A DNA stretch of 30,523 nucleotides from Alphaproteobacteria bacterium (GTDB lineage Bacteria; Pseudomonadota; Alphaproteobacteria; Sphingomonadales; Sphingomonadaceae): the NCBI GenBank assembly GCA_005882415.1, contig VBAE01000128.1, forward strand, positions 1-30,523, in the 5' to 3' direction. A model generated the notes under the pieces. That model had not been told where the DNA came from and ran no database searches. It saw nothing but the letters and a program-made list of their open reading frames with translations. The first letter of the stretch is position 1, and each line of letters opens with the position of its first letter. Made by a program: the position numbers and the translations under genes. Positions 23,545 through 30,117 of the stretch are shown here, piece after piece.

Positions 23545-24393
23545 TTAACTCGTGCCGACCACCAGGCAGGCGAGGAAGAGGAGCAGGCCGGCGAAGCGGT
23601 TGGAGCGGAACTTGGCGAGCGCGTCCGCCGGGTCCTCCGGGCGAAGCGCCGCGACCTGCCAGAGGAGGTGGAGCGCCATCGGAAGCAGAGCGAGGAGGGC
23701 GAGCAGGTCCGCGCGGACCCGCCAGATCGCCGCGGCCCAGAAAGCCAGCGCGACGACGTAGAAGATCAGGATTCCGAGCCCGGCGTGGCGGCCCAGCGCG
23801 AGGTATCCGATCACCCAGGCGATGGACCCCACGTAGAGGAGCAGCGGAGTCGCATCGAGCTCCCCGGTCACCGCCGGCCATCCGACCAGAGCCGCCCAGG
23901 AGAAGACGAGGCCAAGCCAGGCCTGCGGCCACCAGGTGATCCGCTTCATGAAAGGGTAAGCGGCGACGGGGGCGAGGCTGGCGAGGGCGACGATCTGCGC
24001 GGTCCGCCCGAGCTGGAGCAGGACGCCGAGGCCGATCAGGCAGAGGGCGGCGAGGAGGAGGAGCGCGCCCTTCATGCTCGCCCGGCCGCTGGCGAGGGGG
24101 CGCAGCCGCGTGCGCTCCACCTTCGCGTCGAGATCGCGGTCGATGATGTCGTTCCAGACGCACCCCGCGCTCCGCATCGCCCAGGCGCCCAGCGCGAGCA
24201 GAGCGATCAGCACCCAGCCCCTATGCCCGAGCCCGGCCAGCGCGACGCTCCACGCCCCCGGCCAGAACAGCAGCCACGCCCCGATCGGTCGGTCGAGCCG
24301 CATCAGCGAAGCGTAGGGCCGAAGCGCCGCCGGAAGCCCCCCCACCAGCCCCCGCCGCTCGCTGTCCGGTACGATCTCGTCGGAGGGTGACAT
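23545..24393 (-). CDS. ubiA: UbiA-type 4-hydroxybenzoate polyprenyltransferase lacking the second Asp-rich motif
   Basis: 282 residues from ATG 24393 (24435 also possible). UbiA is an inner-membrane enzyme that joins a polyprenyl chain to 4-hydroxybenzoate in ubiquinone synthesis. The first Mg-diphosphate motif is intact (AGCVWNDIIDRDLDAKVERT, then RLRPLASG), as are several membrane helices (AYPFMKRITWWPQAWLGLVF). The second motif, normally GYDTxYAxxDxxDD near residue 190, is absent. The sequence runs WVIGY directly into LALGRHAG, so about 21 residues present in relatives are missing, in frame, with the junction near 23803. Without these aspartates the enzyme should not work. Either the assembly has lost 63 nt or the gene is inactive and another UbiA exists elsewhere. 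Confidence 0.9.
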   Translation of the reverse strand: MSPSDEIVPDSERRGLVGGLPAALRPYASLMRLDRPIGAWLLFWPGAWSVALAGLGHRGWVLIALLALGAWAMRSAGCVWNDIIDRDLDAKVERTRLRPLASGRASMKGALLLLAALCLIGLGVLLQLGRTAQIVALASLAPVAAYPFMKRITWWPQAWLGLVFSWAALVGWPAVTGELDATPLLLYVGSIAWVIGYLALGRHAGLGILIFYVVALAFWAAAIWRVRADLLALLALLPMALHLLWQVAALRPEDPADALAKFRSNRFAGLLLFLACLVVGTS

Positions 24394-24455
24394 GGGGTGG
24401 AGCTTTGCGGGGGCGGCGCGGGCTTGTCCAGCCACTCGTCATTGCGCCCCCCATC

Positions 24456-24539
24456 CGTCATTGCGAGCGAAGCGAAGCAATCCAGTGCGGCGTCGGACGT
24501 GGGATGGATTGCCGCGTCGCTTCGCTCCTCGCAATGACG
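24456..24539. repeat. REP-like palindrome CGTCATTGCGAG...CTCGCAATGACG
   Basis: An 84-bp palindrome: CGTCATTGCGAGCGAAGCGA... on the left, the complementary TGGATTGC...CTCGCAATGACG on the right, around a ~20-nt centre (24485-24504). This is a palindromic repeat type known from many bacterial genomes. A partial extra copy of the left end (CGTCATTGCG) lies at 24437-24446. The element ends 3 nt before the stop codon of the minus-strand lipoprotein gene. The rest of 24394-24542 shows no gene. Confidence 0.85.
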
Positions 24540-24542
24540 GTC

Positions 24543-25103
24543 CTAAGGCTCGATCCGCTCGATGTGCCAGCGGCGTTGGGCGGGGGTGGAGCCGGGGACG
24601 TCGTTCACCCGCCGCATCGTCACCGTCGCGCGGGTGCGGAAGGCTTCGCCGGTCGACCGGCGACCGTAGAGTTGGACGGGCACTTCTACGTATGACGAGC
24701 CCGCCGCGCCCTCCATCGCACCAGGGGCGCCGACCTGGGCGTGATATTCGGTGTAGGCGTCGAAGCTCTTCTCGAAGGTAGCCGCATTGGGACCGTTCGG
24801 CCCCCAGAGCGCGCGCGCCTGATCGTACTTCTTCTCTTCGATCAGCGCGAAATAGGTCTGGACGACGTTCGCCGCGCCTTGGGCGCTGGTCTCGGTGAAG
24901 GGGGCTTCGGAGACAGGGGTGCGGTCGTCGGGCAGGCCGGCCGGCGTCCCGGGCGCGGCCGGCTCGACCCGCGGGAGCGGGGCAGCCGTGGCTACGTTTT
25001 CGGGAACCGTCTCAACCACGTTGACGGGCGCCTGTTCGTTCGCAGCGGGCGGGCTTCCGCAGCTTGCGGCGGCGAGGGCGAAGACGAGGATTGCAATTCG
25101 CAT
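24543..25103 (-). CDS. Lipoprotein of unknown function (paralogue of the one at 27213)
   Basis: ATG 25103 is preceded by GGAG at the right distance and gives 186 residues with a lipoprotein signal (RIAILVFALAAASCG, Cys16). Upstream in-frame starts lack a ribosome site. A Pro/Ala-rich, Asn/Val-rich linker of ~70 residues leads to a compact C-terminal domain: AANVVQTYFALIEEKKYDQA, ATFEKSFDAYTEYHAQVG, SSYVEVPVQLYGRRSTGEAF, ATVTMRRVND. This alpha-plus-beta pattern resembles small NTF2-like or DUF4864-type folds, but I cannot name the family. The same domain occurs at 27213-27665. It is divergent from the small secreted protein gene at 25241. Confidence 0.82.
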   Translation of the reverse strand: MRIAILVFALAAASCGSPPAANEQAPVNVVETVPENVATAAPLPRVEPAAPGTPAGLPDDRTPVSEAPFTETSAQGAANVVQTYFALIEEKKYDQARALWGPNGPNAATFEKSFDAYTEYHAQVGAPGAMEGAAGSSYVEVPVQLYGRRSTGEAFRTRATVTMRRVNDVPGSTPAQRRWHIERIEP

Positions 25104-25240
25104 CCCGCTCCATCCGTTCCGGAAGCTAAACGGCACGTGAACGGGGCGTAGTTTGGGGTTCATGCAACATCATTTAGCCTCGGCTCGTTTTGCAACGGGT
25201 ACCCGCCAGACGCGGGACCAAGTGTCGGGAGATGTGTAAA

Positions 25241-25564
25241 ATGCGTATTCTTCTTCTCGCCGCGGCGGCCGCTGCCGTCGTTCTTCCTGCCGGTGCCGTC
25301 TCGGCCCAGCGTTATGGCGGCGGCTATGGCTACGGCCAGGGTTATGGCCAGGGCTATGGCTCGCGCTACGGCAACAGCCGCGTCGCCCGCGAGCAGCGCG
25401 AATGCCGCCGCGAGTTCGCCCATGCGCGCAGCCGCTACGAATATAATCGCGAGCTTCGCGAATGCCGCCGCGAGATCCGCGAGGCGCAGAGGAACTCGCG
25501 CTACTATCGCGGCGACCGCTACCGGGATCGCGACGACCGCTACGGCCGCGGCTACGGCTACTGA
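25241..25564 (+). CDS. Small secreted Tyr/Gly/Arg-rich protein
   Basis: ATG 25241 follows GGGAG at 25227-25231 and encodes 107 residues; an ATG at 25232 is too close to that site. The signal peptide (RILLLAAAAAAVVLPAGAVS) ends AQ. Then come a Gly/Tyr segment with a three-fold YGxGYGQGYG pattern, two copies of a basic unit (REQRECRREF and RELRECRREI, 26 residues apart) and a YRDRDDRYGRGYGY tail. Two Cys are in the repeated unit. The strongly basic, low-complexity composition suggests an exported protein that binds polyanions or surface structures; no enzyme motif is present. It ends at a good terminator hairpin. Confidence 0.77.
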   Translation: MRILLLAAAAAAVVLPAGAVSAQRYGGGYGYGQGYGQGYGSRYGNSRVAREQRECRREFAHARSRYEYNRELRECRREIREAQRNSRYYRGDRYRDRDDRYGRGYGY

Positions 25565-25571
25565 ACGGGAG

Positions 25572-25600
25572 CGGGGCCGGCGGCGTTCGTGCCGGCCCCG
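25572..25600 (+). terminator. Hairpin terminator after the 25241 gene
   Basis: CGGGGCCGGC (25572-25581) and GCCGGCCCCG (25591-25600) form a perfect 10-bp stem with a 9-nt loop, followed by TTCACG. It also lies just beyond the 3' end of the minus-strand mbtH gene. Confidence 0.65.
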
Positions 25601-25616
25601 TTCACGCCCCGCCGGA

Positions 25617-25835
25617 TCACGCCTGGCCTGAGCCTTCCATGCGCTGGCGAAGGCTGAGCGGCCGCATGTCGGTCCATACCTCTTTGATATAATCGAGGCA
25701 GTCCTGCTTCGAGCCCTGCTTGCCTACCGCATTCCAGCCGAGCGGAAGCTCGCGGTCCGCCGGCCAGATCGAATATTGCTCCTCATGGTTGACCACGACC
25801 TCGTAAACGGTCGTGTCCTCACGCTCGTCGCTCAT
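25617..25835 (-). CDS. MbtH-like protein (orphan)
   Basis: 72 residues from ATG 25835, with GAGGAAAAGG directly upstream. The MbtH signature is clear: VVNHEEQYSIWPADRELPLG, W, then CLDYIKEVWTDMRPLSLR, with all the conserved tryptophans. MbtH proteins bind and activate the adenylation domains of nonribosomal peptide synthetases and are normally encoded inside such clusters. No synthetase, phosphopantetheinyl transferase or siderophore gene is in this 30-kb window. It is divergent from the KTSC gene (118-nt shared upstream region) and convergent with the small secreted protein gene. It may serve a synthetase elsewhere, or an unrelated adenylate-forming enzyme. Confidence 0.94.
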   Translation of the reverse strand: MSDEREDTTVYEVVVNHEEQYSIWPADRELPLGWNAVGKQGSKQDCLDYIKEVWTDMRPLSLRQRMEGSGQA

Positions 25836-25953
25836 CCTTTTCCTCGTGCGGTAGATCCCAACGCGCACGGGCATATCGCAGATTTGCAGCGGCCCCAAGA
25901 CCTTGCGGCACCCAGTCCATCAGAAAGCGTTGTGGAGCCGAAAGGACAAGCCG

Positions 25954-26163
25954 ATGCCGTCGACGATCATCCGTTCGATCGCGTACGTGCCGGAGCGGCG
26001 GGAGCTCGAAGTCGCCTTCACCACCGGCCGGGTCTATCTCTACCGCGACGTGCCCCCGGAGGCCGCTGAGGCGTTCCGCGCCGCCCGTATCAAGGGCCGC
26101 CACTTCAACGCCCGAATCCGCGGCCATTACCCCTTCGTCGCGGGCGCCTCCGCCGAACCCTGA
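25954..26163 (+). CDS. KTSC domain protein
   Basis: 69 residues from ATG 25954, preceded by AAAGGA. The whole protein is a KTSC domain: STIIRSIAYVPERRELEVAF, TTGRVYLYRDVPPEAAEAFR, KGRHFNARIRGHYPF. The domain is named for its occurrence at the C-terminus of some lysyl-tRNA synthetases and is otherwise found as small stand-alone proteins; its function is not established. The last 37 nt overlap the 3' end of the convergent lipoprotein gene. Confidence 0.9.
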   Translation: MPSTIIRSIAYVPERRELEVAFTTGRVYLYRDVPPEAAEAFRAARIKGRHFNARIRGHYPFVAGASAEP

Positions 26164-26549
26164 TCCTTCGGCAGCCGGCATATCGGCAGGTGCAAGGTCG
26201 CCGCGTCGGCGCAGGGGCTGACCTGGACCTGGCCGTTGGGGGCGAGGAAGATCGACCAGTCGCCGGTGTCGGTGCAGCGCGCGGTCCACAACGCCATCGA
26301 CTTATATTCCTCCTGATAGGCGCCCAGAATCACCTTCTTGCAGCGCCGGCCATTGTCGACGATCGCCCGGCGCAGGCCGAGATAGCGGTAGAGCTCGCTC
26401 AGATTTTTCAGGCCGTCGCTATAGGTGTTGGTGGCGCGGATCGCCGGGGCGGCGGCGTTGCCCGGGCCTTTATCGCCCCCCCCATCGCCGCAGCCCGCCA
26501 CCAGCAGCGCCAAAGCCAGTGCGGTTCCGAGACTCCTGCTGCGCAGCAT
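26127..26549 (-). CDS. Cysteine-containing lipoprotein downstream of exbD
   Basis: ATG 26549 with AAGGAG seven bases upstream gives 140 residues with a lipoprotein signal (TALALALLVAGCG). The mature part has a Gly/Ala spacer and then ELYRYLGLRRAIVDNGRRCK, GAYQEEYKSMALWTARC, GDWSIFLAPNGQVQVSPC and LPICRLP: four Cys that could make two disulphides in the periplasm. I do not recognise the family. It follows exbD by 16 nt on the same strand, so the two are most likely one operon. Its 3' end overlaps the convergent KTSC gene by 37 nt. Confidence 0.8.
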   Translation of the reverse strand: MLRSRSLGTALALALLVAGCGDGGGDKGPGNAAAPAIRATNTYSDGLKNLSELYRYLGLRRAIVDNGRRCKKVILGAYQEEYKSMALWTARCTDTGDWSIFLAPNGQVQVSPCADAATLHLPICRLPKDQGSAEAPATKG

Positions 26550-26565
26550 CGCCGACTCCTTCTCG

Positions 26566-26988
26566 CTAGCGGACGGCATCCACGTAGCGGCCATTGTCGA
26601 CGAACCCAAGCCGCTCGATCCCGGCGCCCTTCACCATCGCCAGCACCCGGTCGAAATCCTCGTAACGGGTCTCGCTTTCGGTGCGGATCTGGAGCGCCGC
26701 GTCGCGCTCCGCCTTCACCGCCGCGAGCCTGGCGGGGAGCGCGCTTTCGGCCAGCGGCGCCCCGTCCCAGCTCACCCGCCCCGCCGAATCGAGCCCGAGG
26801 GTGAAGACGCGCGGTGGGGTCAGCGGCTCGCCTTCCCTGGGAAGGTCGATCTTCACGCTGTGGGTGGCGATCGGGATGGTGATGATGAACATGATCAGCA
26901 GCACCAGCATCACGTCGATCAGCGGCGTGATGTTGATCGTGTCGATCGGCTGGCTCGAGGGGATCGCGAAGGCGGGGCGGCGGCGCAT
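26566..26988 (-). CDS. ExbD/TolR family energy-transduction protein
   Basis: 140 residues from ATG 26988 (GGAG upstream); an upstream in-frame start would read through a palindromic element and is rejected. A short basic N-terminus is followed by INITPLIDVMLVLLIMFIIT, the single membrane helix with the conserved Asp needed for proton use. A periplasmic domain follows (HSVKIDLPREGEPLTPPRVF, ALQIRTESETRYEDFDRVLA, IERLGFVDNGRYVDAV). ExbD works with ExbB and TonB to energise outer-membrane receptors. Neither exbB nor tonB is adjacent, so this is an additional stand-alone copy. A Zur-box-like palindrome lies 20-36 nt before the start codon, hinting at zinc control. Confidence 0.93.
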   Translation of the reverse strand: MRRRPAFAIPSSQPIDTINITPLIDVMLVLLIMFIITIPIATHSVKIDLPREGEPLTPPRVFTLGLDSAGRVSWDGAPLAESALPARLAAVKAERDAALQIRTESETRYEDFDRVLAMVKGAGIERLGFVDNGRYVDAVR

Positions 26989-27007
26989 GACGGGCTCTCC
27001 TCTGCTG

Positions 27008-27024
27008 ATGTTATGATATGACAT
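27008..27024. promoter_or_regulatory. Zur-box-like palindrome upstream of exbD
   Basis: ATGTTATGATATGACAT matches 14 of 16 specified positions of the proteobacterial Zur operator core ATGTTATANTATAACAT as I remember it. It is AT-rich in very GC-rich surroundings and lies between element B and the exbD start on the minus strand. Its position suits repression of the exbD-lipoprotein operon when zinc is sufficient. Confidence 0.47.
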
Positions 27025-27059
27025 AGCATGAACGGAAGGGGGCGGCAACGGTTCCCAAA

Positions 27060-27211
27060 TCCTCCCCGTCGAAGACGGGGGACCAGGCGAAGCTTGGTGG
27101 AGGGGTAGAAGGCGGGGAAGTCTGAGGTTCACGCGAGAATCGCGAAGGCCCAGCCACTTACCCCTCCACCCCGCTACGCGCGGTCCCCCTCCCCATCACC
27201 GATGGGGAGGA
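27060..27211. repeat. Palindromic intergenic element B (related to 15123-15286)
   Basis: 152 bp from TCCTCCCC to GGGGAGGA. Shares with element A, in the same order, GGGGGACCA, TGGTGGAGGGGTAG, GAGGTTC, GGCC-AGCCA, TTACCCCTCCACC, GGTCCCCCTCCCCATC and CGATGGGGAGGA, while loops differ (here GGCGAAGC and GCTACGC). It ends 1 nt before the stop codon of the minus-strand lipoprotein gene. Confidence 0.85.
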
Positions 27212-27212
27212 A

Positions 27213-27665
27213 TTATCCCGTGTAGACGCGCCAGCCGTCATCCTTGGCTCGGCGCAAGGTGACGCTGCCGGTGCTTCCGAACGGCTTGCCGCCGCGGAAC
27301 TCGCCGGTGATCATCACCGGCACTTCGACGAACAGGAAGCCCTTGGACTCGACCGGTTTGGACGGCGTGCCGACCTCGACGGCGTAGCGCGAATAGGCGC
27401 GGAAATTCTCCTCCAGCCTTTTGGCCGCGTCCGGGTCGGCACGGAGGCGGGCGGCATCCTCCCAGGCGCCCTTGGCGATGAAGCCGTAATAGCGCCGGAG
27501 CACGCCGGCCGCGTCGGCGGAGGAGTCGTCGTCCTCCTCTTTCACCGCCGCCGAGTTCCCGGCCGCCGGCTCCGGCTGCGCGGTATTCGCCACAGTGACG
27601 TGCATATTGGCCGCGGGTGGAGCCGGGTCGTCCGAGCAGGCGGCGAGCGACAAAGCGAGGGTCAA
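27213..27665 (-). CDS. Lipoprotein paralogous to 24543, 5' end apparently lost
   Basis: The first usable start is TTG 27665, giving 150 residues that begin TLALSLAACSDDP: a lipoprotein signal (lipobox LAAC) lacking its usual basic N-terminus, with no ribosome site at proper distance. After an acidic linker (KEEDDDSSADA) the C-terminal domain AAGVLRRYYGFIAKGAWEDA, RLEENFRAYSRYAVEVGTPS, KGFLFVEVPVMITGEF and TGSVTLRRAKDDGWRVY aligns with that of the lipoprotein at 24543-25103. The upstream GGDEF-EAL gene runs without a stop into this gene in another frame, so the true start and the intergenic part may have been deleted or lost in assembly. Function unknown. Confidence 0.77.
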   Translation of the reverse strand: MTLALSLAACSDDPAPPAANMHVTVANTAQPEPAAGNSAAVKEEDDDSSADAAGVLRRYYGFIAKGAWEDAARLRADPDAAKRLEENFRAYSRYAVEVGTPSKPVESKGFLFVEVPVMITGEFRGGKPFGSTGSVTLRRAKDDGWRVYTG

Positions 27666-30000
27666 TGAGGCGGGTCTGGGTTCCGTGGATGAGGTCGCTT
27701 GCCCGCTCGAAGCTCATCGGCCGGCCGAACAGATAGCCCTGGATCTGGTGGCAGCCCAAATCGCGCATGCGGGTGAAATCGTCGGCGGTCTCGACGCCTT
27801 CCGCGGTCACCGTCATCCGGAAGCTCTTGGCGAGCTGAACGATCGACTGGATGATCGCGACCGTCTCGCGGTTGTTGCCCGCCTCGCGGACGAAGCTGCC
27901 GTCGATCTTGAGCTTATGGAAAACGGCCTTGTTCAAATAGCCGAGCGACGAATAGCCGGTGCCGAAATCGTCGAGCGCGATGCCGACGCCGAGCGTCCGA
28001 AGCCGCTTCAGCACGTCGAGCGAGCCTTCGCTGTCGCCGAGGAACACCGATTCCGTGACTTCCAGCTCCAGCCGGTTGGCCTTCAGCCGATACTTGGCGA
28101 GCGCCTCGCTGACCGTGTTCGGAAGCGCCGGCAGGATGAGCTGGCGGGCCGAGAGGTTCAAAGCGACATGGATATAGTCCGGCCAGGCCGCCGCGGCGCG
28201 GCATGCCTCGTCGATCACCCAGTCGCCCAGGTCCATGATGAGACCCGTGTCTTCCGCAAGCGGGATGAACTCGGCGGGCGAGACCATGCCGCGGGTCGGG
28301 TGGTGCCAGCGGATCAGCGCCTCGAAGCCCATCAGGCTCTGGTCGGCGGCGTTGATCAAAGGCTGGTAGTCGAGCCGGAACTGGCGGAGCGAGATCGCCT
28401 GGCGGAGGTCCTGCTCGAGCCGCAGCCGGTCTTCGGCCTCGTTCTGCATGTCGGCCGAGAAATAGCAGCAGGTGCCGCGGCCCTGGGCCTTCGCCTGATA
28501 GAGCGCGAGGTCGGCCTTCTGGATCAGATCGTCGACGCTTTGCCCGTCGATCGGTCCGAAAGCGCAGCCGATCGAGACGCCGATGCGGATCTCCGCTTTG
28601 TCGATATGATAGGGTTCGGCGACACTCTCGATGATCCTGCAGGCGAGGTCTTCCACCTTCTTGCGGCTCTGGGCGTCGCGCATGACGATGGCGAACTCGT
28701 CGCCGCCCATGCGGCCGACATGGCCCCAGTCGGCGACCTCGCGCACCAGCCGCTGCGACACGCTCTTCAGAACCGCGTCGCCCTTGGGGTGGCCGAACGT
28801 GTCGTTGACCGGCTTGAAACCGTCCAGATCGAGGAACATGATCGCGCAGGGCACATTCGACGAGGTCGAGTTGGACAGAGCCTCGCCGAGGAGCTGGCGC
28901 ACCCGGCCGCGATTGGGGAGCCCTGAGAGCACGTCCATATTGGCGAGGTTGGTCAGCCGCTCCTGGGTCTTGCGGACCTCGGTGACGTCGGAGCCGACGC
29001 CGCGGAAGCCCTGGAACTGACCGGCCATGTCGATGATCGGATCGCCGGCGAGGCTGATCCAGCGGGTGCCGCGCCGGGTCTTGAGTTCCATCTCCAGGCT
29101 GGCAAAGGGCTGGCGGGCGAGGAGGGTGCGGCCCAATGCGCTGTTGCCGCCGAGCGCCGCCGGGAGCGAATGGCCGATCAGCTGGCTCGACGAGCGGCCG
29201 AGCAGCGACGTCATCCGCGAGGAGATGTAGACGACCCGGTTCTCGCTATCGACCTGCCACAGCCAGCCGACCCCGCGATGCTCATATTCCTTGAGCAGCA
29301 GGCGGACCGATTCCGCCTGGGTGCGGACGCTCGCGATCATCTGGAGCTGGCCGAAGATGAGGCGAGTCAGGCGCGCGACGCCGAAGATCGCGACCGCGGC
29401 CACGCCGATGATGGTCGCGCCGACGGTCGGATCGAGCCGCGGGCTCCCGAAATAATAAGCGATGCACAGCGCCGCCGTCATCGTCGCGATCCACGCCATG
29501 GAGGCGGACGGGACCGAGGCGAGGCCGATCGCGGCGATGATCATCGCGCCCATCGCGCCGCCGATCACCACCTGCACTTCGTGCGTCTGGGTCGCGAAGG
29601 CCCAGGTCGGGAGCGCCGTCCAGATCGCGGCGAGGCCGATCGCCTCGACGATCGCGCGGTAATGCGAGCGGCCCTCGTTGGAGCGGCTGGAGGCGACCGC
29701 GCCTTCGCGCAGCGCGTGGCGGAAATAGACCCAGTTCGCAAAAGCGACGACGGCGAGCCAGGAGACGATCAGCTCCGGTCGGGTCGCGCCGACCATGCCC
29801 CAGGCGACGAGCAAAGCCGCGCCGACATTGGTTGCTGCGAAATAGGGGGCGAACAGGGCCCTTGTCTGGGCTTGCCCGTTATGAAGATGCGCTTCGCGGA
29901 GGCGCTGGCTGCCGGCCTCGGGACCAACGGAATCGTCGACGGTGTCGATCGGTTCCTCTTCCTGGCTGTCCGAGTCCAATGGCACTGGAGCGTGGTACAT
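27238..30000 (-). CDS. Membrane PAS-GGDEF-EAL c-di-GMP protein, reads through into the next gene
   Basis: From ATG 30000 the frame spans 920 residues. About six membrane helices (residues ~50-215) are followed by a PAS domain (~235-350; WLWQVDSENRVVYISSRMTS to GFRGVGSDVTEVRKT), GGDEF (~365-525; GRMGGDEFAIVM intact, no RxxD inhibitory site in the usual place) and EAL (~540-770; FEALIRWHHP, LNLSARQL, LEVTESVF, LDDFGTGYSSLGY, KLKIDGSFV, AEGVET, QGYLFGRP). Both catalytic domains look active, so it could make and break cyclic di-GMP. The natural protein should end near residue 775 (DLIHGTQTRLI). The remaining ~145 Arg-rich residues are the lipoprotein gene read in the wrong frame, so the real stop appears to be missing. 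Divergent from the AraC gene at 30215. Confidence 0.9.
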   Translation of the reverse strand: MYHAPVPLDSDSQEEEPIDTVDDSVGPEAGSQRLREAHLHNGQAQTRALFAPYFAATNVGAALLVAWGMVGATRPELIVSWLAVVAFANWVYFRHALREGAVASSRSNEGRSHYRAIVEAIGLAAIWTALPTWAFATQTHEVQVVIGGAMGAMIIAAIGLASVPSASMAWIATMTAALCIAYYFGSPRLDPTVGATIIGVAAVAIFGVARLTRLIFGQLQMIASVRTQAESVRLLLKEYEHRGVGWLWQVDSENRVVYISSRMTSLLGRSSSQLIGHSLPAALGGNSALGRTLLARQPFASLEMELKTRRGTRWISLAGDPIIDMAGQFQGFRGVGSDVTEVRKTQERLTNLANMDVLSGLPNRGRVRQLLGEALSNSTSSNVPCAIMFLDLDGFKPVNDTFGHPKGDAVLKSVSQRLVREVADWGHVGRMGGDEFAIVMRDAQSRKKVEDLACRIIESVAEPYHIDKAEIRIGVSIGCAFGPIDGQSVDDLIQKADLALYQAKAQGRGTCCYFSADMQNEAEDRLRLEQDLRQAISLRQFRLDYQPLINAADQSLMGFEALIRWHHPTRGMVSPAEFIPLAEDTGLIMDLGDWVIDEACRAAAAWPDYIHVALNLSARQLILPALPNTVSEALAKYRLKANRLELEVTESVFLGDSEGSLDVLKRLRTLGVGIALDDFGTGYSSLGYLNKAVFHKLKIDGSFVREAGNNRETVAIIQSIVQLAKSFRMTVTAEGVETADDFTRMRDLGCHQIQGYLFGRPMSFERASDLIHGTQTRLIDPRFVARRLLGRPGSTRGQYARHCGEYRAAGAGGRELGGGERGGRRLLRRRGRRAPALLRLHRQGRLGGCRPPPCRPGRGQKAGGEFPRLFALRRRGRHAVQTGRVQGLPVRRSAGDDHRRVPRRQAVRKHRQRHLAPSQG

Positions 30001-30117
30001 CGATTTCCAACACCTCTCGACGGGAGCCCTGTTCCTATTCCGAGAGGCTTGATGGATGGTTAAAGACGCGTCGAAATGCGGTGGATGGAGCGCAGCGGCA
30101 AAGCAGTGCCCAATCCC

